Position numbers and translations under genes: made by a program
Part shown: positions 47,327 to 56,117 of the stretch, piece by piece
Numbering within the stretch: the stretch's first letter is position 1
Layout of the letters: each line of letters starts with the position of its first letter
The notes under the pieces: model-generated
Seen by the model: the letters and a program-made list of their open reading frames with translations, nothing else
Database searches by the model: none
What the model was told of the DNA's origin: nothing
From: Lewinella sp. LCG006
GTDB taxonomy: Bacteria; Bacteroidota; Bacteroidia; Chitinophagales; Saprospiraceae
Assembly: GCF_040784935.1 (NCBI RefSeq)
Contig: NZ_CP160680.1
Span: 1,541,501 to 1,605,500 of the forward strand
Direction of reading: 5' to 3'
DNA: 64,000 nucleotides

Positions 47327-47361
47327 CAAGCGCCACTCCTGCAAAGCGGGAGTGGCGCTTG
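47327..47361. terminator. Terminator-like hairpin
   Basis: A perfect 13-bp stem CAAGCGCCACTCC with its inverted copy at 47349-47361 and a 9-base loop, followed by TTTTAT on the plus strand. It lies in the gap between the CUB/Fn3 protein gene and bshA, 79 bases after the former's stop on the minus strand. Confidence 0.75.
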
Positions 47362-47439
47362 TTTTATCTATTCCATCCAAGTAACTTAGATGGTGTGTAG
47401 CAAAACTGCCGGCCAAGGCGCTGGCAGGCATTTCCGTCA

Positions 47440-50400
47440 CTAAGACTTGACAAGTTTAATCGTCTTGGTCTGTCCGGCAGCCTGAATGCGAACCAGATAA
47501 ATCCCCGCAGGAACCTGGCTTAAATCAACCGTTTGGTTAATGGTATCCACCCGCTCCAAGAGGGGGCTTTGCCAAATTTGTTGTCCCAAAAGGTTTACTA
47601 CATCAATCCGGGCATCTACACTTTGGTTGAATTCAGCACGTACATTGCTTTGTCCCTGGGTAGGGTTAGGAGCCAAGGTAATATCGCCAATAAGATCAAC
47701 CAGTTCTTCCGTTCCAATGATGACATCAATGGTAACCGTAAGTTGGTCACTACAGCCGAAGCGGTCAGTAATGGTTACCGTGTAATCACCTGGAGGTAAA
47801 TCGGTAATCGTGGCGGTTGTGTCACCTGTTGACCACAAGAATTCAAAAGGAGCAATACCACTGACGGGTAGCACAGTGACCGCACCATCATCCAGACCAG
47901 GGTTGGTGTCTGTAATTTCGGAAGTAATCCCGAGTCCATCACAACGTGGCAAGTTGATGTTGTCGATATCCAACCAATAATCAGCTCCACCACTTCCATA
48001 GGTACCCACTATACGAATTTGAATATTCTCCCCAGCAAAAACGTCCAATGGCACTGATACCGTACGGAAATCAACACTTGGCTCATGATCCGTGCCCGAC
48101 TGCAAGAAGGCAATAGCGTAGGTTTCGCCACAGTCGGCAGAAATCAATACCGATAGTAAATCTGTTCCCGTCAAATCTTCCGTCGGGTCGGTACCTGCAG
48201 ACCATTCCACGTAGCGGTAATCAAAGAACAAGGTATCCGTTTGCTGAACGGGACCTAGCACTGGTAGGTCAACAATAAATTCACCCGGGAAAAACAAGTT
48301 GCGGCCAATTACTGAAGTTGGGTTATTATGAGCCAATGGTGCATACAAAATACCATTGGTCGTAATGTACGCTGGAATACCAGCCTCAAAATCTTCAAAC
48401 AATGGGGGTGCAAAACGCGTCACCACAATCGTGAAGGTATCATTAGCAACATCACCGTCATTCATCATTTCCGTCCACACCTGGATGGTATATTCGCCAG
48501 GTAGCGCAAAATCGTAGTTGAGGTCAAACTCAAACATTTCTGTGCTATCGCGACTAACAATCCCCGTAAAGAATCCATCTACGGGTTGATTGACACCAGA
48601 AGGTACACCGTTGATACTGAAATTCAGCGGGAACAAAGTCTGAGGGTTTTGACCAAAGTTGGTAATTCCTACCCGGATAGGCTCGCCGCTGCCCAAACCA
48701 CATTCATCTGTTGGGGCTATCACTTCCGTAATACCCACATCATTGAAATAAATGGTCGAAAAGCTATAGGGGCCTAAAACGACCGTTGCCTGTCCATCAG
48801 GGCATAAATTGGTTAGGTAGAATTCGTAGTCAGTACCTTCGGCTAAGTTGTTGATAATGATCAATGAGTCATCCGTCATCAACGTATTTCCGGTACCTGG
48901 CGTAAACCCAAGCGTATCGTACTCGATCATGAAGGTATCAAGCCCAGGCAAGTCAATTAATATATTGACGGAAGAAGCATTGAAAAACTCAACCGATACA
49001 TCCGGCGTGAGAATAATAGGGTCAGGAATACAAGGAGAGCAAGTAACCGTAGCCTCCCAACCTGGCCTGATAACAGATCCATCAGAATCAAAAGTAACCG
49101 TTAGACATCCACTAGGATCTGTAGAAATGAACAATCCAGGTGCTTGGACATCCAAGTTTATCGGGTCATCAGTTCCTATCCCATTAAAAACAGAAAGATC
49201 ATCACAACAATTTTCTAATGAAACAGCAATGAAATCTATGATAATGGCTTCTCCTGGATTATCAGGGCAGAAGGTGAAGGTTTCAAATTCATTATTTTGG
49301 TAGTTACCATTTGGCCCACCACTATCAAAGAAGCTATCTCCACAGCCAGGAATAGTGGTAAAGGAAACAGGGCCTACCCAATTGGAGAACTCGCCTTCTT
49401 CTTCACAATGCCCACGTACGTAAAAGTCGTACTCCGTACCGCTTTCGCCACCCGTCCAGGTGTAGGGATTTTCCGTGACATCCATTACCGTAGGCATTCC
49501 AGTCGGCATCGTACCAGCAGGAACGATTTCAATATCCCAAACGGTTACATTGCCGACTTGAGACCAACCAAGAATCCCACCAGTAGTCGTTGCGGCAATA
49601 ACTTCCAAGAAAGAAGGATTAGGACAAGGAGGAGCGGGAGCACAAGAAACAATTGCTTCCCATCCGTCACGAATAACTGAACCGTCAGAATCCCAGGTTA
49701 CCGTGATACAACCATCAGCAGACAACGACGTGAATGACTCTGGTGCAATCAAATCAGGGTTAAGCACTGGGCCACCGGTACCCGATCCGCTGTAGATGAC
49801 AAGATTATCACAGCAGGTTTCTAAGTCTACAAAAATAAAATTCAGCGTCACCAAATCGCCAGGAGTATCTGGACAAAAGGTGTAGGTTTCCAGCTCATTA
49901 TTTTGGTATTGCCCATTGGGGCCACCGCTGTCAAAGAAGCTGTCTCCACAACCAGAAGCAGTCGTAAAACTCAGCGGCCCTACCCAGTTGGTGAATTCGC
50001 CTTCGTTTTCACAATGCCCACGTACGTAAACATCGTAAGAAGTACCCGTTTCGGCATCCATCCAGACAAAGGGATTGTCGGTAACATCAGCGATAGATGG
50101 AACACCAGTACTTGGTGTTCCTGCTGGCACAATCTCCAAATCCCAGGTATTCACATTACCTACCTGGTTCCACGAAAAAGTAGCACCCGTTCCAAGTACA
50201 TCACTGACCGCTAGAAGCGTAGGGTTAGGACAAGGAGGAGGAGGAGCACAACTTACCAATGCTTCCCAACCAGCAAAGATAACGGAGCCATCAGAACTCC
50301 AGGTTACTGTAAGGCAACCATCTGCTGCTGAAGAAGTAAAGCTTTCAGGAGCTTGGATATCAGTATTCAGAGGGTTTCCAGTACCCGTACCGTTATAAAC

Positions 50401-50625
50401 TGCGAGGTCATCACAACAGGTCTCAACTGCTACCGCAGTAAAATTAAGGGTCACCAAATCGCCCGGGTTATCAGGGCAAAAGGTCCAGGTTTGGTCTTCG
50501 TTATTTTGGTATTGCCCATTAGGGCCACCAGAATCATAGAAAAACTCACCACAGCTTTGGCCTGCGACTTGCCAGGCGCTCAGCGTGAATAATACAAATG
50601 TATACAGCGTAAATTTCCAGCTCAT
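47440..50625 (-). CDS. Secreted CUB/Fn3 repeat protein with T9SS sorting domain
   Basis: The product is 1061 residues. After the signal peptide come three CUB-like domains, each beginning CG-x-x-F-x-D-S-G-G-P-N-G with ENCCDDL/ETCCDDL later. They alternate with Fn3-like domains (Y-D-x-Y-V-R-G-H-C and GPLSFTT). Next are a CARDB-like part (~640-740), a jellyroll-like part (~745-900), one SprB repeat (GAVTVLPVSG ... YTVTITDRFGC, ~925-980) and a T9SS type A tail (APNPTQGQSNV ... GIYLVRIQ). CUB-Fn3 surface proteins are typically adhesive or modulate proteases; function here is unknown. The CUB and Fn3 pair is a clear internal duplication. Confidence 0.92.
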   Translation of the reverse strand: MSWKFTLYTFVLFTLSAWQVAGQSCGEFFYDSGGPNGQYQNNEDQTWTFCPDNPGDLVTLNFTAVAVETCCDDLAVYNGTGTGNPLNTDIQAPESFTSSAADGCLTVTWSSDGSVIFAGWEALVSCAPPPPCPNPTLLAVSDVLGTGATFSWNQVGNVNTWDLEIVPAGTPSTGVPSIADVTDNPFVWMDAETGTSYDVYVRGHCENEGEFTNWVGPLSFTTASGCGDSFFDSGGPNGQYQNNELETYTFCPDTPGDLVTLNFIFVDLETCCDNLVIYSGSGTGGPVLNPDLIAPESFTSLSADGCITVTWDSDGSVIRDGWEAIVSCAPAPPCPNPSFLEVIAATTTGGILGWSQVGNVTVWDIEIVPAGTMPTGMPTVMDVTENPYTWTGGESGTEYDFYVRGHCEEEGEFSNWVGPVSFTTIPGCGDSFFDSGGPNGNYQNNEFETFTFCPDNPGEAIIIDFIAVSLENCCDDLSVFNGIGTDDPINLDVQAPGLFISTDPSGCLTVTFDSDGSVIRPGWEATVTCSPCIPDPIILTPDVSVEFFNASSVNILIDLPGLDTFMIEYDTLGFTPGTGNTLMTDDSLIIINNLAEGTDYEFYLTNLCPDGQATVVLGPYSFSTIYFNDVGITEVIAPTDECGLGSGEPIRVGITNFGQNPQTLFPLNFSINGVPSGVNQPVDGFFTGIVSRDSTEMFEFDLNYDFALPGEYTIQVWTEMMNDGDVANDTFTIVVTRFAPPLFEDFEAGIPAYITTNGILYAPLAHNNPTSVIGRNLFFPGEFIVDLPVLGPVQQTDTLFFDYRYVEWSAGTDPTEDLTGTDLLSVLISADCGETYAIAFLQSGTDHEPSVDFRTVSVPLDVFAGENIQIRIVGTYGSGGADYWLDIDNINLPRCDGLGITSEITDTNPGLDDGAVTVLPVSGIAPFEFLWSTGDTTATITDLPPGDYTVTITDRFGCSDQLTVTIDVIIGTEELVDLIGDITLAPNPTQGQSNVRAEFNQSVDARIDVVNLLGQQIWQSPLLERVDTINQTVDLSQVPAGIYLVRIQAAGQTKTIKLVKS

Positions 50626-50929
50626 GAAGCTTATCTTTTTTTGGCAGAAAGTTGCTTGTTGCTAACATTCAACAAAGTGTGCTAAAATTAGCCAAAAATC
50701 CTTAAACAACCACTTTATTTTATCTGACTAGCTGCTTAAAGACAAAGAAGGTGGAGAAATACCGTAATTCTAGGTCCAATAATTTCAAATCTCCATCCCT
50801 GATTTAACACTCAGTTAAAATACTTTCGTTTAAACCTTTTACTATCCTTATTGTTAGACCCACAATTAGATGCGTTCCATGTGCTGGAGTGGCAAGTTTT
50901 AAGCTATTGTTCACAAAACAAACTTACGG
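50626..50929. other. Divergent intergenic region
   Basis: This 304-base, AT-rich region lies between the CUB/Fn3 gene and the MerR-like gene and should carry both promoters. I see no clear box, repeat or gene. Confidence 0.4.
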
Positions 50930-51811
50930 GTGGCTGTGTATTCCATCAAAGACTTGGAAAAACTATCTGGGATTAAGGCCCATACTATCCGTATTTGGGA
51001 ACAGCGGTACCATATTTTAGAACCTCAACGAACTAAAACGAATATCCGCTATTACCAGGATGAAGACCTCAAAGTGTTGCTCAATGTAGCCCTGCTCAAC
51101 AAAAATGGCATTAAGATTTCTAAAATCGCCAAAATGGAAGACCAGGAGCTGACTGAAAAAGTAGCAGCTATTTCTGAGATCAATTTAGATGATGGCACCC
51201 AATTGGACGCCCTTACCATCTCCATGATCGAAATGGACGAAAATAAGTTCGACCGTATCATCAATACCAATATTGATCAGATTGGCTTCGAACAAACCAT
51301 GATGGAGGTCATCTATCCTTTTCTCGACAAGCTTAGCTTGCTGTGGCTCACTGGCTCAATCAACCCCGTACAGGAAAATTTCATCAGCCACCTCATTCGC
51401 CAGAAAATCATCAGTGCCATCAATGCTACTCCCCTTTCGAGTGGAGAAGAAAATGAAAAAATCATCCTCTATTTGCCTGAAGGAGAACGACAAGAGCTTT
51501 CCTTGCTTTTTATGCATTACCTGCTTAAGTCTCGTGGTAAATACGTGCTTTACCTTGGGCAGGATATTTCCATCGCCGATTTATCAGATGCTAATCATAT
51601 TCATAAAGCCGATCTCATCTTCACGATGATCACGGAAACTTTTGCCAAAGAATCCGTCCAGCAATACGTGAATCACCTGGCGGATACCTTTCCTAAAACT
51701 CACATCTTACTCTCTGGCTACCAGGTCGTTGCACAACAAGTAGAAGCACCTAAGCACGTCACTATTCTAAAAAGCCTCGATCAAATGTTGCGCTTTTTTG
51801 ATCACCAATAA
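50930..51811 (+). CDS. MerR-family regulator with B12-binding-like fold
   Basis: The product is 293 residues from a GTG at 50930 (MAVYSIKDLEKLSGIKAH). A GTG two codons later is an alternative. The N-terminal MerR helix-turn-helix is clear (AHTIRIWEQRYHILEPQRT, NIRYYQDEDLKVLLN). The rest matches the CarH-like layout: a four-helix part (~85-175) and a Rossmann-like part (~180-290, ILYLPEGERQELS, YVLYLGQDI). In cobalamin-binding members D-x-H-x-x-G sits where PEGERQEL is here, so B12 binding is doubtful. Its targets are unknown. Confidence 0.87.
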   Translation: MAVYSIKDLEKLSGIKAHTIRIWEQRYHILEPQRTKTNIRYYQDEDLKVLLNVALLNKNGIKISKIAKMEDQELTEKVAAISEINLDDGTQLDALTISMIEMDENKFDRIINTNIDQIGFEQTMMEVIYPFLDKLSLLWLTGSINPVQENFISHLIRQKIISAINATPLSSGEENEKIILYLPEGERQELSLLFMHYLLKSRGKYVLYLGQDISIADLSDANHIHKADLIFTMITETFAKESVQQYVNHLADTFPKTHILLSGYQVVAQQVEAPKHVTILKSLDQMLRFFDHQ

Positions 51812-51825
51812 TTGTCATGGAACTA

Positions 51826-51856
51826 GTTGGAAGGCACTTTTGAAGTGCCTTCCAAC
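51826..51856. terminator. 14-bp hairpin after the MerR-like gene
   Basis: Perfect stem GTTGGAAGGCACTT with its inverted copy at 51843-51856 and a 3-base loop, starting 15 bases after the stop codon. There is no real T-tract, so it may slow decay rather than terminate. Confidence 0.6.
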
Positions 51857-52039
51857 GCTATAGCGCCTCAGGCAGAAAAAGCAGAGTTGCTTCTTGTGGA
51901 AATCCTCAGAGATTAAAAGACGTTTGTTTAGTGCCCAAAGCAGTAGAGCGTAATTGAAAAATAATCGATGTTAATACAACAATCATATCTGCATCGCTGT
52001 TTAGCACATTATCACAACCTTAAATAACTTGAAATTTTT

Positions 52040-52690
52040 ATGAAGAATTTAATGATTTTAGCACTTGCACTCTTTTTAGTAGCATGTGGTGCCTCCCCTG
52101 AAGGAGAACAAGTCGAAGCACAGGATGCTGTAGAAGCAAATACCCCTGCGGCAGCAACTAATTCGCTAGCTGTTGATACTGACGCCAGTGTCATCAATTG
52201 GGTGGGTGCTAAATTTACAGGTGATCAGCATAATGGTACGATTCAGATTGCCGAAGGTAAATTGATGACCGAAGGCAGTAATCTGGTTGGTGGTAACTTT
52301 ATCATCGACATGAGCACAATTAAAGTGACCGATGAAACGCCCGAAGAAATGAAAGCCAAGCTTGTTGGCCACCTTACTACAGGTGATTTCTTTGAGGTAG
52401 AAAAATATGGTAAAGCTTCTTTCGAAATCACCTCTGTTGAGGTAGCTCAAGGCAATCCTGACGCTACCCACAACATCACGGGTAACCTCACTATGAAGGA
52501 TATTACCAAGAGTATTACCATTCCTGCTACGGTAAGTATTACAGAGGGTGGCATTGCTGCCAAGACCCCTCAATTTGTAATTGATCGTACGCAATGGGGA
52601 GTAACCTATGGCTCTACTACGGCTGGTGCGCTGAAAGACAAAGCGATCAAAGACGAGATTGCACTACAAATTAACCTGGCCACCAAATAA
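52040..52690 (+). CDS. YceI-family lipoprotein
   Basis: The product is 216 residues. The lipobox LVAC (C16) is followed by a short linker and a YceI domain (~48-214): VINWVGAKFTG, VGGNFIIDMSTIKV, HLTTGDFFEVEKY and ITGNLTMKDITKSI. YceI proteins form a lipocalin-like barrel that binds isoprenoid-type lipids in the periplasm. The gene is convergent with the lactonase-family gene, with a shared terminator. No oxidoreductase or cytochrome partner is adjacent. Confidence 0.94.
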   Translation: MKNLMILALALFLVACGASPEGEQVEAQDAVEANTPAAATNSLAVDTDASVINWVGAKFTGDQHNGTIQIAEGKLMTEGSNLVGGNFIIDMSTIKVTDETPEEMKAKLVGHLTTGDFFEVEKYGKASFEITSVEVAQGNPDATHNITGNLTMKDITKSITIPATVSITEGGIAAKTPQFVIDRTQWGVTYGSTTAGALKDKAIKDEIALQINLATK

Positions 52691-52736
52691 GCTGAGGTAC
52701 ATGAAATAAGCGGCAATTATTGGTCGCTTTTGCTGG

Positions 52737-52770
52737 AGCTGGACTTTCGCCAAATGGCAAAAGTCCAGCT
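52737..52770. terminator. Bidirectional terminator between yceI-like and lactonase genes
   Basis: An 11-bp stem AGCTGGACTTT with its inverted copy at 52760-52770 and a small inner GCC/GGC pair. TTTATTATTTATT follows on the plus side. Confidence 0.75.
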
Positions 52771-52773
52771 TTA

Positions 52774-53931
52774 TTATTTATTGACAAACTGTAAACAAAC
52801 AGGTGTTTTTACTTCCCACTCCTGTTCGTAGCGAAGTTTACCGTTTTTTTGATCTATCGTAAACTGCACTACATTGTCAGAATTCTGGTTAGCGACGAGT
52901 AATGCTTTCCCATCAGGGTGAATCGCAAAATTACGGGGAAAAGCTCCCCTTGTGGGGAAATAACCTATTGATTCCAGACTGCCATCTCGGGTATCCACCC
53001 GAAAGCCGGCCAAAGAATCATCTCCGCGGTTGCTGGCATAGAGAAACTCCCCATCGGGACTAAAATGAAGATCTGCACCCAGGCTGAAATCACTAAAATC
53101 ATCTGGTAAGGTTGACCAATGGTCAATCATATTCAACGCTCCATTCTCCGCATTGTAATGAAAAGCGGTAATGGTATTGTTGAGTTCATTGAGCACATAC
53201 GCATAAGGTGCCCGAGGGTGGAAAGCAAAATGCCGCGGACCACTACCTCCTGGCAATACTACGGTAGTAACAAGTTCCCAGAGCGGCCCTTCCGCATTAA
53301 AAGTATGTATCTCATCGGTTCCCAGATCGGCTACCATCACCCAGTATCCATCCGGGCTTACAGTCACAGAATGGGGGTGAGAACTCTCCTGCCTTTCGTT
53401 GGGCCCATTCCCTTCGAGGCGTAAGGTATCAGATGCGGCCTCTATTTTACCATTCTTGGCCACGGGGTAACGTACGATCATCCCACCAACATAATTCGCA
53501 ACATAAAGCCACTTACCATTGGGGTGGATGCTCACATGGCAAGGTGCAAAACTAAAGGTTGGTTGCCGATTAAGGAGTACCAGTTTTTCACCTTCTTGCT
53601 GATAGCTATATACATACCCTGTAGTATCAACATCTGGCCCAATTTCACTCACGGCGTAAATACGATCCGCATCAGGCGACAAGCACAAAAAGGAAGGATT
53701 GACAATGCCTTCGGTTGTTTCCAAAGACAGCAGGCTGTCTTTTTCAAACTGTAAGCGGTAAATCCCATCTGCTTTGCCATCTACATGGCCTTCTTTTCGG
53801 GTATAAGTACCCACCCATACTTCTGCTGCTTTCATGCTCACAGATTGTTGATCGTTTGGTGGTTCATAGCAACTGGTCATTAAAAAAACCAGACTAAAAA
53901 AATGCAGTAGTAGTAGTAACCTTATCTTCAT
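52774..53931 (-). CDS. Lactonase-family (YkgB/Pgl-like) lipoprotein
   Basis: The product is 385 residues. A lipobox MTSC (C21) is followed by a seven-bladed beta-propeller of the lactonase family: WVGTYTR, repeated H-P-N/D-G-K-W-L-Y-V-A-N and SHPHSVTVSPDG, and VANQNSDNVVQF. The cytoplasmic relative is 6-phosphogluconolactonase. A lipoprotein version is probably extra-cytoplasmic, so the substrate is likely another lactone or none. It is head to head with thiL. Confidence 0.9.
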   Translation of the reverse strand: MKIRLLLLLHFFSLVFLMTSCYEPPNDQQSVSMKAAEVWVGTYTRKEGHVDGKADGIYRLQFEKDSLLSLETTEGIVNPSFLCLSPDADRIYAVSEIGPDVDTTGYVYSYQQEGEKLVLLNRQPTFSFAPCHVSIHPNGKWLYVANYVGGMIVRYPVAKNGKIEAASDTLRLEGNGPNERQESSHPHSVTVSPDGYWVMVADLGTDEIHTFNAEGPLWELVTTVVLPGGSGPRHFAFHPRAPYAYVLNELNNTITAFHYNAENGALNMIDHWSTLPDDFSDFSLGADLHFSPDGEFLYASNRGDDSLAGFRVDTRDGSLESIGYFPTRGAFPRNFAIHPDGKALLVANQNSDNVVQFTIDQKNGKLRYEQEWEVKTPVCLQFVNK

Positions 53932-53992
53932 GGACAGTGTTTAAGAACGGAAAGTTAGTAAATACCCCTAACTTTGTCGAGAAATCTAAAAA

Positions 53993-55057
53993 ATGGACAT
54001 GTCACAGCAAGCAGCGCAACCGCAACGTACGGACGTAAACACTTTGGGAGAATTTGGATTAATTGAGCATCTCACCCAGCGTTTCCCACTACTCAATGCT
54101 TCTTCTCAACTAGGAATTGGTGACGATGCCGCTGTCATTGACAATGGTAATTTCAAGACGATTATTTCTACTGATATGCTAGTGGAGGGCATCCATTTTG
54201 ACCTGATGTACACCCCACTCAAGCACCTGGGTTACAAATCGGTGGTCGTCAACCTATCGGATATTTACGCTATGAATGCCCGCCCTCGGCAAATCACGAT
54301 GTCGCTAGGGCTGTCCAACCGTTTTTCCGTAGAAGCACTAGAAGAATTTTACGAAGGCGTATACCTGGCCTGCGAGCACTATGGTGTGGATTTGATCGGT
54401 GGAGATACCACTTCCTCCAACAAAGGCCTGGTCATTAGTGTTACCGCCATTGGACAAGGGGAGGAAGGAAAGCTGGCCTATCGTTCTGGTGCCAAAGTAG
54501 GAGATATTATCTGCCTTACCGGCAATGTAGGTGCAGCTTATTTGGGCCTGCAAATTCTGGAAAGGGAAAAGCAAATTTATCTCTCTTCTCCGCAAATTCA
54601 ACCCAACCTTGAAGACCAAACCTACTGCGTAGGTCGCCAACTCAAGCCCGAAGCTCGCCGGGATATGATCGAGCAATTTGATAAAGCCAATCTGGTGCCT
54701 ACCTCCATGATTGATGTATCCGATGGCGTAGCCAGCGAACTGTTTCATATTTGCAAAGCCTCTGGCGTTGGTGCGTTTCTTGAAGAGAGTGGCGTGCCCA
54801 TTCATCCCGATGCCCAGTTACTAGCACTGGACTTCAAACTTGACCCCATCACCTGCGCCCTGAGTGGAGGCGAAGATTACGAGCTCCTCTTCACCGTCAA
54901 TCCTCGCGACCTGGAAAAAGTAAAATACTTGCCAGATATCTACATTGCAGGTGAGATTACCCCTGCGGAAGACGGTGTCATGTTACATACCAAAGGGGGG
55001 AACATTCACCCACTGCAAGCCCAGGGTTGGGTACATTTCAATCCAAATAAAAAGTAG
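53993..55057 (+). CDS. thiL: Thiamine-monophosphate kinase
   Basis: The product is 354 residues. It phosphorylates thiamine monophosphate to the diphosphate with ATP. Family motifs are GEFGLIEHL, LGIGDDAAVID, DMLVEGIHFDL, LIGGDTTSS, LTGNVGAAYLGL, MIDVSDGVASEL and SGGEDYELLF. The start at 53993 or the Met two codons later are both possible. No other thiamine gene is nearby. It ends three bases before the convergent VOC gene. Confidence 0.97.
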   Translation: MDMSQQAAQPQRTDVNTLGEFGLIEHLTQRFPLLNASSQLGIGDDAAVIDNGNFKTIISTDMLVEGIHFDLMYTPLKHLGYKSVVVNLSDIYAMNARPRQITMSLGLSNRFSVEALEEFYEGVYLACEHYGVDLIGGDTTSSNKGLVISVTAIGQGEEGKLAYRSGAKVGDIICLTGNVGAAYLGLQILEREKQIYLSSPQIQPNLEDQTYCVGRQLKPEARRDMIEQFDKANLVPTSMIDVSDGVASELFHICKASGVGAFLEESGVPIHPDAQLLALDFKLDPITCALSGGEDYELLFTVNPRDLEKVKYLPDIYIAGEITPAEDGVMLHTKGGNIHPLQAQGWVHFNPNKK

Positions 55058-55060
55058 TAA

Positions 55061-55483
55061 CTAATAAAAATCCTCTTCTGCAACAACCAGCGTTGTCAGT
55101 TCCACGGTATGCCCATCGGGGTCTTGCGTGTATAGAGAATGAAAGTAGTAATGGTCCTGAAAATCATACACTAGCCCAAGTTGGATATAGTGCTTTTTTG
55201 CCTTGGCAAAAGCATCCGGGCTCAATTGAAAAGCAAAGTGATCAATTTTTATGTGCTTCGAGGAAGCGTCTAGGACTTGGTCTTCCATTTGGGCAGGAAA
55301 AAGCGCTAGGCCAGTCTTACCTGCCAGTAAAAAGATGGGAAAAGGTTTCCATTGGCTAGGTTCATAGCGTTTCAACCCCAGTACTTCTTCGTACCAACGT
55401 GCCGATACCTCTAGGTCTTTAACCCGGATAGCTACGTGATCCAGAAAATCAATCTCAAAGTCGACTTTTCTATCTGGATTCAT
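55061..55483 (-). CDS. VOC-superfamily (glyoxalase-like) protein
   Basis: The product is 140 residues, one VOC module of two beta-alpha-beta-beta-beta units. It starts FLDHVAIRVKDLEVSARWYEEVLGL and ends SLYTQDPDGHTVELTTL. Metal ligands are suggested by H15 and the late Glu of VELTT. Function in this superfamily ranges from lyases to dioxygenases and binding proteins; it is not resolved here. The gene ends tail to tail with thiL, three bases apart. Confidence 0.9.
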   Translation of the reverse strand: MNPDRKVDFEIDFLDHVAIRVKDLEVSARWYEEVLGLKRYEPSQWKPFPIFLLAGKTGLALFPAQMEDQVLDASSKHIKIDHFAFQLSPDAFAKAKKHYIQLGLVYDFQDHYYFHSLYTQDPDGHTVELTTLVVAEEDFY

Positions 55484-55495
55484 AAGAAAAGATAA

Positions 55496-55544
55496 TTTTC
55501 ACCACATAGCCGCCTGCTTAGTTAAGATGGCCATGTGGTGAAAA
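55496..55544 (-). terminator. Hairpin downstream of the Cys-rich lipoprotein gene
   Basis: A 12-bp inverted repeat (TTTTCACCACAT with its copy at 55533-55544) with a 25-base loop. On the minus strand it follows the lipoprotein stop by eight bases and ends in an A/T tract, so it is probably its terminator. It also lies just 5' of the VOC gene. Confidence 0.6.
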
Positions 55545-55552
55545 CACTGCTA

Positions 55553-56032
55553 CTAATTATGGTAAGCCTGGTTATGCGCCAAGGTTGCACCACACTGCGC
55601 ACAAGGCCCTGCCGTAGCTCCACCTCCCGCACATCCGTTGGAACAAGTGTAATGCCATACGCCAGCAGCATTCTGAGCAGGTTCAGTTGCAGGTGCCGCT
55701 ACTGCGGGGGCTGCATTTGGATCCTGGAACATAGGGTTTGCGCCGCTAGCCGCTGGGGCTGGGGCTGCATCATTAGCGTGAAAGGCCTGATTGTGAACCA
55801 GTGCTGCTCCACACTGTGAACATGACCCTTGTGCTGCTCCACCCGAACCCACATGGCCCGACGGACAAATATAATGTTCAACACCAGCTACACCTCCTAC
55901 TGCCGGAGGAGCAGTTACCGGAGCAACAGCTGGGGCTGTAGCAGCATTACTATCAGTAGATTTGTCGCCCTGGCAAGCCATAATGGTTAAACCGACCACG
56001 AGCATAAAAACGAAGGTTAAGACCCTGTTCAT
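55553..56032 (-). CDS. Cysteine-rich lipoprotein with two metal-binding-like repeats
   Basis: The product is 159 residues. The lipobox is TIMAC (C20). Two repeats follow in an Ala/Pro-rich background. Repeat 1 (~53-85) has C56, H60, C71, C74; repeat 2 (~127-158) has C130, C134, C144, C147. Both show H-Y-x-C, then C-x-Q-C-G-A and L-x-H-N-Q-A-x-H. So the pattern is C-x3-H/C-x9-10-C-x2-C. This looks like a zinc-ribbon fold, unusual for a surface or periplasmic lipoprotein. The swap of His for Cys at one ligand position supports metal binding. I do not know the family. Confidence 0.87.
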   Translation of the reverse strand: MNRVLTFVFMLVVGLTIMACQGDKSTDSNAATAPAVAPVTAPPAVGGVAGVEHYICPSGHVGSGGAAQGSCSQCGAALVHNQAFHANDAAPAPAASGANPMFQDPNAAPAVAAPATEPAQNAAGVWHYTCSNGCAGGGATAGPCAQCGATLAHNQAYHN

Positions 56033-56117
56033 GAGCTTTTTGTTTTTGCTGTTCTCAAAAAAGAACAGTACTTAATAATTCGGCTAAAATAAGGCTTTTT
56101 ATTTTAAAGCTCTTCTC

